A DNA stretch of 32,893 nt. Origin: Actinoplanes oryzae. Its GTDB lineage: Bacteria; Actinomycetota; Actinomycetes; Mycobacteriales; Micromonosporaceae. How positions within the stretch are numbered: the first letter of the stretch is position 1; every line of letters starts with the position of its first letter. The position numbers were made by a program, and so were the translations under genes. The notes beneath the pieces were generated by a model, which ran no database searches, was not told the origin of the DNA, and worked only from the letters and a program-made list of their open reading frames with translations. Shown here in pieces: positions 1 to 6,125 of the stretch. The stretch spans positions 1 through 32,893 of the forward strand of contig NZ_JAUQWH010000097.1 of NCBI RefSeq assembly GCF_030757795.1. Direction: 5' to 3'.

Positions 1-118
1 CGGACGCTGCCTGCGGCGCGATCAGCTGACCGGCGCAGAGGCAGAGACCCAGGGACAGAGCGGCGGTTCCGGCGCCGGCGGACACGCGCCGCGGGCGGCT
101 CGAACTGCGTTCGTGCAC
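1..118 (-). CDS. Secreted protein, N-terminal fragment (probable cell-wall hydrolase)
   Basis: The gene runs off the left edge; only about 39 codons are visible. A GTG at 118 opens a frame beginning VHERSSSRPRRVSAGAG and continuing into an alanine/leucine-rich core that ends near QLIAPQAAS. This is a typical Sec signal peptide: arginine-rich n-region, hydrophobic h-region, small residues near the cleavage site. A purine-rich GGAGGG lies 12 nt upstream of the GTG, a little far but the only candidate; a second in-frame GTG at 85 would give a shorter n-region. No catalytic domain is visible, so the product cannot be identified directly. The 5' leader matches a ydaO-type c-di-AMP riboswitch. In Actinobacteria that class usually precedes NlpC/P60, Rpf, LysM or M23 wall hydrolases, so a peptidoglycan hydrolase is inferred. 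Confidence 0.7.
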   Translation of the reverse strand, partial: MHERSSSRPRRVSAGAGTAALSLGLCLCAGQLIAPQAAS

Positions 119-138
119 GGTAGTAGAGATCCCTCCGG

Positions 139-329
139 CACGCCTGCGAGGTTAGCTGTCGGGTTCGGGCGGGAAGGCTTGCCCGGCCGCCGGATTGCGC
201 GGCTTCACCCCGAGGTCCGGGGCCTGCACCGAGCGGCACCTGACGGCGCCGGCCGGATTCGGCCTCGAGCGGACCGGTGGAACTGGGTCCCCCGTCCCTG
301 CCCCCGTATGCCTTTGTGGTTGGTGCGTG
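139..329 (-). ncRNA. ydaO/kimA-type cyclic di-AMP riboswitch
   Basis: Read on the minus strand, this leader contains the conserved blocks of the ydaO class in order: GGGACGGGGGACCCA (283-300 region), CGGGGTGAA (204-212), a GCCTTCCCG stretch, CCGAACCCG, and the hallmark AGCTAACCTCG followed by CAGGCG (141-168 region). The outer P1 helix can close by CACGC (329-325) pairing with GCGTG (143-139). The element ends just before the ribosome-binding site of the signal-peptide gene that starts at 118. The known ligand is c-di-AMP, and in Actinobacteria the switch normally represses wall-hydrolase genes when c-di-AMP is high. The identification rests on recognised sequence blocks, not on a covariance model. 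Confidence 0.85.
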
Positions 330-418
330 GAGCTTCGTGGTCGAGCCGCGCGGACCGGGGCAGGGCTCGGCGTGATCCGGGCGGCTCGAGCGGTGGGCGG
401 TTGCTCACCGGCCCACCC

Positions 419-447
419 TTGGTACCTGAGTTTTCGCCCGACGGTAA
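419..447 (-). promoter_or_regulatory. Possible promoter of the riboswitch-controlled gene
   Basis: On the minus strand TTACCG (447-442) and TACCAA (424-419) are 17 nt apart and would start transcription near 411, about 80 nt before the riboswitch P1 helix. Each hexamer matches the consensus at only three positions, so this is a weak call. Confidence 0.25.
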
Positions 448-477
448 GGCCCCCCAATCTCACTCTCCGTATTTGGC

Positions 478-491
478 ACAGTGGACACTGT
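478..491. promoter_or_regulatory. 14-bp palindrome, possible operator
   Basis: ACAGTG-GA-CACTGT is a perfect 6-bp inverted repeat in the locally AT-richer part (about 470-545) of the gap between the riboswitch gene and murT. It lies about 30 nt upstream of the possible -35 at 442-447. Just beyond it (about 498-518) is a second loose symmetry, TTTGTTA/TGACAAA. No regulator can be assigned. Apart from these elements, the riboswitch and the murT promoter, I see nothing coding in 330-793. Confidence 0.3.
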
Positions 492-758
492 CCGTTTTGT
501 TATCCCCCGGTGACAAATGCCGCTACGGGACGATATTGATCAACTACCCTGCGTCTACGGTTACGGGTGAATCAGAACACACAAAAAGCGGCGGCCGGGC
601 CGTACCCGGGCACCGCCCAGGTCGGGCGAATGCGGACGCAAACGTGCCTACCGGCGCGGATCCCCCTCCGGACGAACGACCCGGATCCCCCGTTCGGCCG
701 AGGTTCCCGCCGGAGCGGAAGCCCTCGCGGCACAGGCATCGGAGACCCCTGGGGCCAC

Positions 759-786
759 TCGACGTAACGTCCGTTTCCGGTACCCT
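759..786 (+). promoter_or_regulatory. Leaderless promoter of murT
   Basis: TCGACG (759-764) matches the -35 consensus TTGACA at 4 of 6 positions. After a 16-nt spacer comes TACCCT (781-786), an actinobacterial TAnnnT -10. Exactly 7 nt follow before the murT GTG at 794, so the transcript should begin at or next to the start codon. No Shine-Dalgarno sequence precedes the GTG, which supports a leaderless mRNA. Confidence 0.5.
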
Positions 787-793
787 CGTCGCC

Positions 794-2029
794 GTGACGG
801 ACGGGAAATTGCCTCTGAGAGCCAAGGTCGCGACTTCGGTGTCGCGCACGGCGGCCGCGCTCTCGCGTGCCGCGGGCCGCGGCGACGGCTCGGTGATCGG
901 CGGGTGGATCGGTCTCAAGATCGACCCTGACCTGCTGCGCAACCTCGCGGCCGGGCGGGCCATCGCGCTCGTGTCGGGCACCAACGGCAAGACGACGACC
1001 ACGCGCTTCACCGCCGCGGCGCTCGGCGTGCTGGGCCCGGTCGCGACCAACTCGTTCGGCGCCAACATGCCCACGGGCCACACCTCGGCGCTGGCCAAGG
1101 CCGGCACCACGCCGTTCGCGGTGCTCGAGGTGGACGAGCACTATCTGGCCCGGGTCATCGACGAGACCACCCCGCGCGTCGTCGCCCTCCTCAACCTCTC
1201 CCGCGACCAGCTGGACAGGGCCAAGGAGGTGTCGATGATGGCGCAGCTGTGGCGCACCGCCCTCGCCGCGCACCCCGACATCGTCGTGGTGGCCAACGCC
1301 GACGACCCGATGGTCGTGTGGGCCGCGACCGGCAGCCAGCACGTCAGCTGGTTCAGCGCCGGCCAGCGCTGGACCGACGACTCCTGGGTCTGCCCGGAGT
1401 GCGGCTCTCCCATCAACCGTGCCCAGGGCGACTGGTGGTGCACCGGCTGCACCCTGCGCCGCCCGCAGCCGAAGTGGGTCGTCGAGGACGAGGGCGTGAT
1501 CGACGCCAAGGGCGACTGGCACCTCGTCAAGCTCCAGCTGCCCGGCCACGTCAACCTCGGCAACGCAGCGACCGCGCTGGCGGTGGCCGCCGAGTTCGGC
1601 GTGCGGCCCATCGAGGCCGTCCCGCGCCTCGCGACCGTCGCCTCGGTGGCCGGGCGCTACGCGCAGGTCGACCGGGACGGGCGCAACATCCGGCTGCTCC
1701 TGGCGAAGAACCCGGCGAGCTGGCTCGAGGCCTTCGACATGGCCGAGGTCGCCCCGACACTGCTCTCCATCAACGCGCGCGACCCCGACGGCTTCGACAC
1801 CTCGTGGCTCTACGACGTCGACTTCTCGCCGCTGCGCGGGCGCCAGGTGCTGATCACCGGCGACCGGGCGTACGACCTGGCCGTCCGGCTCGAAGTGAAC
1901 GAAGTGGCCTTCCGGCACGTGACTTCCTTCGAGGAGGCAGTGCGCTCGGTTCCGGCGGGCCGCCTCGAGGTGATCGCCAACTACACCGCGTTCCAGGACA
2001 TCCGGGCGGTGCTGGACCGTGTCAACTGA
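794..2029 (+). CDS. murT: Lipid II isoglutaminyl synthase, Mur-ligase subunit MurT
   Basis: MurT is the ATP-using subunit of the MurT/GatD complex, which amidates the D-glutamate of lipid II to D-isoglutamine at the inner face of the membrane. The 411-residue product has the Mur-ligase P-loop GTNGKTTTT near the N-terminus. A four-cysteine zinc ribbon typical of MurT follows (C200-x2-C203-x12-C216-x2-C219), and the C-terminal DUF1727-type domain ends the protein. The frame stays open far upstream, but that part does not look like MurT and lies across an intergenic region. I chose the GTG at 794 because the family homology (TDGKLPLRAKV onward) starts there and a TAnnnT -10 sits 7 nt before it. 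gatD follows after 42 nt on the same strand, the usual two-gene arrangement. Identification is firm; the start is well supported. Confidence 0.93.
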   Translation: MTDGKLPLRAKVATSVSRTAAALSRAAGRGDGSVIGGWIGLKIDPDLLRNLAAGRAIALVSGTNGKTTTTRFTAAALGVLGPVATNSFGANMPTGHTSALAKAGTTPFAVLEVDEHYLARVIDETTPRVVALLNLSRDQLDRAKEVSMMAQLWRTALAAHPDIVVVANADDPMVVWAATGSQHVSWFSAGQRWTDDSWVCPECGSPINRAQGDWWCTGCTLRRPQPKWVVEDEGVIDAKGDWHLVKLQLPGHVNLGNAATALAVAAEFGVRPIEAVPRLATVASVAGRYAQVDRDGRNIRLLLAKNPASWLEAFDMAEVAPTLLSINARDPDGFDTSWLYDVDFSPLRGRQVLITGDRAYDLAVRLEVNEVAFRHVTSFEEAVRSVPAGRLEVIANYTAFQDIRAVLDRVN

Positions 2030-2071
2030 CGTTCACCGCGGCACACAGGGCAAGAAGCGAGGGTCAGAGCG

Positions 2072-2785
2072 ATGAATGACAGCACGCTGCGGATCGTGTG
2101 GATCTACCCGGATCTGCTGTCGACGTACGGCGACCGGGGCAACATGCTGATCCTGGCCCGCCGGGCGGCGCTGCGCGGCATCCCGGCGGAGACCTACCAG
2201 GTCCGCTCCGACCAGGCCATGCCCACGACCGCCGACATCTACCTCATCGGCGGCGGCGAGGACGGCCCGCAGGCGCTCGCGGCCCAGCGGCTGCTCGCCG
2301 ACGGCGGCCTGCACCGCGCGGTCAACCAGGGCGCCGCCGTGCTCGCCATCTGCGCCGGCTACCAGCTCTTCGGCAGCTCCTTCTACGCCAAGGGCGCCCT
2401 CTGCCGGGGCCTCGACCTGCTCGACATCTCCTCCGACCGGGGCGAGACCCGCGCCGTCGGCGAGGTGCGCGGCGACATCGACCCGCGGCTGGGGCTGCCC
2501 CCGCTGACCGGCTTCGAGAACCACGGCGGCCGGACCCACCTTGGCCCCGGCGTGTCACCTCTCGCCCGGGTCACCGCCGGCATCGGGAATGACGGGCAGA
2601 CCGAGGGAGCTTGGAACGGGAAGATCCTGGGCAGCTACGCCCACGGGCCCGCGCTGGCCCGCAACCCAGCTATAGCCGATCTGCTACTGCGTTGGGCCAC
2701 GGGCGCGGATAGTCTTCAACCCCTGGACGACACCTGGAGCGAGCGGCTCCGGGGCGAACGGCTCGCCGCGGCGGGCACCGCATGA
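2072..2785 (+). CDS. gatD: Lipid II isoglutaminyl synthase, glutaminase subunit GatD
   Basis: This class I glutamine amidotransferase (CobB/CobQ-like) hydrolyses glutamine and passes ammonia to MurT for D-glutamate amidation of lipid II. At 237 residues it has the family's length. The nucleophile elbow AICAGYQ places the catalytic cysteine at residue 94, and the catalytic histidine is H191 in SYAHGPALARNP. The substrate-loop motifs IGGGEDGPQ and FENHGGRTHLG are also present. The ATG has a GAGGG ribosome-binding site 8 nt upstream. It lies 42 nt after murT, so the two should be co-transcribed in one-to-one amounts. There are no membrane segments; the complex acts on membrane-bound lipid II from the cytoplasm. 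Confidence 0.95.
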   Translation: MNDSTLRIVWIYPDLLSTYGDRGNMLILARRAALRGIPAETYQVRSDQAMPTTADIYLIGGGEDGPQALAAQRLLADGGLHRAVNQGAAVLAICAGYQLFGSSFYAKGALCRGLDLLDISSDRGETRAVGEVRGDIDPRLGLPPLTGFENHGGRTHLGPGVSPLARVTAGIGNDGQTEGAWNGKILGSYAHGPALARNPAIADLLLRWATGADSLQPLDDTWSERLRGERLAAAGTA

Positions 2786-2845
2786 CCCGATGAACGCCTG
2801 ACCAGCAGTTCCCTGGACCGACGAGAGTAGGGGCGGTACGCCTGC

Positions 2846-3604
2846 ATGACTGACACCCTGATCGCCCCGAGCGGCATCACCACCTCCGCCCCGGACCCTC
2901 AGGCCAGCCAGCAGCCTCCGGCCCTGCCCCACGAGCCGATGAGCTGGCGCCGCCGGCTCGTCCGCTTCGGCGTCCTGGCCGCCGTCGTCGCCGGCCTCGG
3001 CGTCGCCGCCGCGGTCCTGCCGCTCCAGGCGATCGCCGACTCGGTCGTCGCCCTCGGCCCGGCCGCCGCGGTCGTCGTCGCCGTCGTGGGCGGCCTGCTC
3101 CTCTCGGTGCTGGTCCCCCGCACGGCGATCACCGTCGCCTGCGGCGCCCTGCTCGGCCCCGCCACCGGCGCCGCCACGGCGCTGGCCGCGGCCGTCATCG
3201 CGGCGATCGCCACCTACTACGCGGGCCGCTGGGCCGGCCGCGGCGCCCTCGGCGCCAAGAACGGCAGCCGCATGGAGCGCCTCGACGGCTGGCTCAACCG
3301 CCGCGGCCTCTCGGCCGTCCTGCTGGTCCGCTTCCTGCCGCTGGCCCCCTTCGGCCTGATCGGCTACGCCTACGGCACCACCTCGGTCTGCCGCAAGCGC
3401 TACCTCCTCGGCACCACCCTCGCCTCGATCCCGAGCGCCGTCTCCTACGCCGTGATCGGCGCCGCCGTGGCCGCCCCGGGCTCGCTCAACCCGGTCACCC
3501 TCGCCCCGGCGGCCATCGGCATCGGCCTCACCACCACGATCGTCCTGCGCTGGCGCCTCGCCGCGAAGAAGAACGCCGCCGCCCAGGCCGCCGCCGCGGC
3601 CTGA
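2846..3604 (+). CDS. TVP38/TMEM64 (DedA-like, VTT domain) membrane protein
   Basis: The 252-residue protein has a soluble, proline-rich N-terminus (about residues 1-35) followed by several hydrophobic segments and a short alanine-rich tail. The VTT/SNARE-associated domain signature is visible as LLVRFLPLAPFGLIGYAYG, with a glycine-rich re-entrant region (VPRTAITVACGALLGP) before it. Family members are inner-membrane proteins linked to lipid scrambling or undecaprenyl-phosphate handling and envelope stress; the exact role of this subgroup is not settled. It starts 60 nt after gatD on the same strand with a GGGGCGG stretch upstream, so it may be read with murT-gatD. A link to lipid II metabolism is suggested only by this position. 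A strong inverted repeat follows its stop codon. Confidence 0.8.
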   Translation: MTDTLIAPSGITTSAPDPQASQQPPALPHEPMSWRRRLVRFGVLAAVVAGLGVAAAVLPLQAIADSVVALGPAAAVVVAVVGGLLLSVLVPRTAITVACGALLGPATGAATALAAAVIAAIATYYAGRWAGRGALGAKNGSRMERLDGWLNRRGLSAVLLVRFLPLAPFGLIGYAYGTTSVCRKRYLLGTTLASIPSAVSYAVIGAAVAAPGSLNPVTLAPAAIGIGLTTTIVLRWRLAAKKNAAAQAAAAA

Positions 3605-3641
3605 TCCGGCACTCCACGCACCAGGCACCACGCACGCCCCA

Positions 3642-3674
3642 CGATCGCCAGGCCCGTCCGGGACCTGGCGATCG
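3642..3674 (+). terminator. Hairpin terminator after the TVP38-like gene
   Basis: CGATCGCCAGG (3642-3652) is perfectly complementary to CCTGGCGATCG (3664-3674). The inner bases CCC/GGG extend the stem across a one-base bulge. No T-tract follows, which is common in high-GC actinobacteria. It sits 38 nt after the stop codon and could also serve the convergent transporter gene. Confidence 0.65.
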
Positions 3675-3702
3675 CCGTTCCCGCACCAAGGGGGCCGGCC
3701 AT

Positions 3703-3843
3703 GAGCCGGGTGAGCGTGAGCCGGGGGTCAGGGCGAGCCGAAGTCAGCGTGAGCCAGGGTCAGGATGAGCCGAAGTCAGCGTGAGCCGGGGTCAGGATGA
3801 GCCGGGGTCAGCGGAGCCGGAGTCAAGGCGCCGGGGTCAGCGT
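3703..3843. repeat. 16-bp tandem minisatellite, about nine units
   Basis: Nine head-to-tail units of 14-17 bp, typically GAGCCGGGGTCAGGAT or GAGCCGAAGTCAGCGT, fill the space between two convergent genes. Two alternating unit types form a 32-bp higher-order pattern (3735-3750/3751-3766 and 3767-3782/3783-3798), as expected from recent dimer duplication. Units are contiguous, without unique spacers, so this is not CRISPR. The last unit ends 19 bp before the transporter stop codon. Confidence 0.9.
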
Positions 3844-3862
3844 GAGACCCCACCGGATCGGG

Positions 3863-5062
3863 TCAACGGGCCGGCGCCGGCGCGGCGGAGCCCGGCACCG
3901 GCGCCGACCGCCGCAGGCCCGGGGCCAGCGCCAGCGTGATGCCCAGCGAGGCGACCCCGAGCGCGCCCATCGCCTGCGCGGGACTCACCCAGGTGGCGAG
4001 CAGGCCGCCGATCGCCGCACCGACCGCCTGCCCCGCCATCAGCCCGGTGGAGAGGAGGCCGAACGCCTGGCCGCGGATGTCCGCCCCGGCAGCCTGGACC
4101 AGTCGTTCCTGCAGGGGCAGCGCGGCGGCATACCCGATCGACGCGACGAACCCGAGCACGAGGGCGACCGCCGGCGCCGGCCCGAGCAGGAAGCCGAGGT
4201 ACGGCACCGCCAGCAGGACCCGCAACGGCCCGGCGCACCGGTCGCGGAGCCGGGGCGGGACGAAGCGGCCCACGACGACGTCACCGAGCAGCATGCCGGC
4301 CGCGCTGACGGCGAACAGATAACCGGCGCCCGCCTGACCGGCGTACGGGACGTACAGCGCCTCGCACCCGACGATGAGCCCGTTCGGCACCCACATCGCC
4401 AGGTAGAGCGGCCGCGTCACCGGCGAGCCGAGCAGGGCACGGTTCACTTCCCTCGTACGCATCAGCAGCCCCTTGTCCGACGCCACGCCCGGTCGTTCCC
4501 GGAGCCCGAGCCGCAGGGTCAGCGCCGCCGTGGCCGCGGCCGCCCCGGCGACCACGAAGAGCGCGGCGGGCGTGAACCAGGTGAGCAGCAGGCCGCCGAG
4601 ACCGTACCCGGCGACCTGCATGACGCCGACCGCGATGTTGAGCGTCGCCCGGCCGAGCACGAAGCCGTCCGGCGGCACGACGGCGTGCAGCAGCCGCATG
4701 ACGGAACCGCTGGTGGCCGAGCCGGCGAGGAAGGGGATCGCGAGAATCAGGAACCGCGCCCCCCAGGGCAGTCCCGGCAGCGCCTGGAGCAGGAACGCCA
4801 CCGCGTACGCGATCGGCATGACCGTCGCCGCCCGCCGTGGACCCAGCGCGTCCGACGCGCTCAGCACGGTGGCCGAGCCGAGCAGCGTGATCAGCGGCCC
4901 GCCGAACATGGCCAGCGCGGTGAGCACCGGCGACCCGGTGCTCGCGTAGGTGGTGGTGCCGAGGGCGAGGCTGCCGACGGAGATCGACGCCATCGTCACG
5001 CAGCGGGCGAGGAACAGCATCCGGAACTCGGAGAGGGCGAAGACCTCTCGGTAGGTACGCAC
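3863..5062 (-). CDS. Major facilitator superfamily transporter
   Basis: With a GTG start at 5062 the product has 399 residues, standard for a 12-helix MFS protein. Hydrophobic segments fill almost the whole chain. Family features include EFRMLFLARCVTMAS at the first helix, a basic loop after helix 2-3 (SDALGPRRAATV) and a central loop rich in charged residues (LRERPGVASDKG). The frame continues upstream through an ATG at 5125. That start would overlap the divergent regulator's own ATG and its ribosome-binding site, so I prefer 5062, although no good Shine-Dalgarno sequence precedes it. The divergent ArsR-like gene probably controls it. Substrate unknown; drug or metabolite efflux is the usual guess for this pairing. 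Confidence 0.8.
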   Translation of the reverse strand: MRTYREVFALSEFRMLFLARCVTMASISVGSLALGTTTYASTGSPVLTALAMFGGPLITLLGSATVLSASDALGPRRAATVMPIAYAVAFLLQALPGLPWGARFLILAIPFLAGSATSGSVMRLLHAVVPPDGFVLGRATLNIAVGVMQVAGYGLGGLLLTWFTPAALFVVAGAAAATAALTLRLGLRERPGVASDKGLLMRTREVNRALLGSPVTRPLYLAMWVPNGLIVGCEALYVPYAGQAGAGYLFAVSAAGMLLGDVVVGRFVPPRLRDRCAGPLRVLLAVPYLGFLLGPAPAVALVLGFVASIGYAAALPLQERLVQAAGADIRGQAFGLLSTGLMAGQAVGAAIGGLLATWVSPAQAMGALGVASLGITLALAPGLRRSAPVPGSAAPAPAR

Positions 5063-5123
5063 CGCGAGAGTCTGGAACAGTGGGCCCGGCGATCTCCAAC
5101 TATTCGCGGGGAGGCGAAACGTC

Positions 5124-6125
5124 ATGGGTTCCTGGCGCGTGTCCGCCGACCTGCTCGCCACGAGCCGGTTCCTGCTGTCGCCGCTGGCCGAGACCGTGGC
5201 CGCGCTGACCGTCCTCAAGGCGCCCCGGGGCCCGTGGCAGCAGGCCTTCCACGCGGCCAACCGGGATGCGTTCGCCGAGATGCTGGCCCGCCACCCCGCC
5301 CGGCGCGACCTCGCCGAGCGGTCCTGGCGCCCGCGCGCCGGGGACCGGCCCGGCTGGATGGCGGACTTCCTCGGCACCGTCCCGGCGGACGCCGGCATGT
5401 CGTTCGACGACGAGCTGGGCCAGCTCGCCGCGCGGTGGGACGACGACCGCATCCGCGCGGAGCTGCACACGGTCCGGCCCGGCCGGCTGGCCGGGACGCT
5501 GCTGCGCCCGGGTCTGCGGGCGGAGTTGCTCGGGCTGCTCCGCTGGATCTGGACGGCCACCGTGGAGGCCGACTGGCCCCGCCGGCGCCGGGTGCTGCAG
5601 GCCGACGTCGTGTCGCGCACCACGCTGCTGGCGACCCACGGCTGGTCCGGGGTGATCCCGACGCTCGGGGCGACGACCGGATGGCGGGGCGACGGGCTGC
5701 TGCAGATCAACCATTTCGATCTGCCCGAGCGGGATCTGTCGGCCGCCCGGACGTTGCTGTTCGTCCCGGCGCACAGCAACGGCTCGTGGGTCATGTGGGA
5801 CGAGCCCACCCGCTACGCCCTCGTCTATCCGGTCACCGGCGCGCTCGCCCCGCCGGGCGGGCCGGACGTGCGCGGGCTGGCCCGGCTGATCGGCGCCAAC
5901 CGGGCCCGGCTCGTGCTCGCGCTGGACGATCCGCGGTCGACCACCCAGCTCGCGGCCCTCTCGGGGCTGCCGCTGGGCTCGGTCGGCAACCATCTGCGAG
6001 TGCTGCTCGACGCCGGCCTGGTGCTCCGCCGCCGCGCCGGCCGCGAGGTCCTCTACTGGCGGACCGCCCTGGGGGACTCCCTGGCGGCGACGACGGTCAG
6101 TTCCGGAGACGCTCGAGGTCGGTGA
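5124..6125 (+). CDS. ArsR-type helix-turn-helix regulator with long N-terminal domain (DUF5937-like)
   Basis: A 333-residue regulator. Residues of about 250-325 form a winged helix: LVLALDDPRSTTQLAALSG, then the recognition helix GLPLGSVGNHLRVLLDAGLV and the wing RRRAGREVLYWRTALG. The first 240 residues are a separate domain that I associate with DUF5937, found fused to ArsR-type winged helices in actinomycetes; its ligand is unknown. The ATG has GGGGAGG 9 nt upstream. It is divergent from the MFS gene across about 60 bp, the usual layout of a repressor and the exporter it controls. Its last 29 nt overlap the convergent 3' end of aroA. Confidence 0.85.
   Translation: MGSWRVSADLLATSRFLLSPLAETVAALTVLKAPRGPWQQAFHAANRDAFAEMLARHPARRDLAERSWRPRAGDRPGWMADFLGTVPADAGMSFDDELGQLAARWDDDRIRAELHTVRPGRLAGTLLRPGLRAELLGLLRWIWTATVEADWPRRRRVLQADVVSRTTLLATHGWSGVIPTLGATTGWRGDGLLQINHFDLPERDLSAARTLLFVPAHSNGSWVMWDEPTRYALVYPVTGALAPPGGPDVRGLARLIGANRARLVLALDDPRSTTQLAALSGLPLGSVGNHLRVLLDAGLVLRRRAGREVLYWRTALGDSLAATTVSSGDARGR

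Noticed and set aside
673..696. CGAAC...GTTCG symmetry as a LexA/SOS box
   Set aside because: The arms are 14 bp apart; the actinobacterial SOS box has the arms four bases apart. The adjacent gene is not a repair gene.
113..793. Upstream extension of the murT reading frame
   Set aside because: The extra residues are low-complexity, arginine- and proline-rich and unlike MurT. They lie across the divergent riboswitch leader, and a promoter box ends 7 nt before GTG 794.
3703..3843. CRISPR array
   Set aside because: Units are contiguous and only 16 bp long, with no unique spacers and no cas genes.
5063..5809. N-terminal extension of the MFS transporter across the regulator gene
   Set aside because: The extension is not hydrophobic, overlaps the divergent regulator, and would make the transporter 648 residues instead of about 400.
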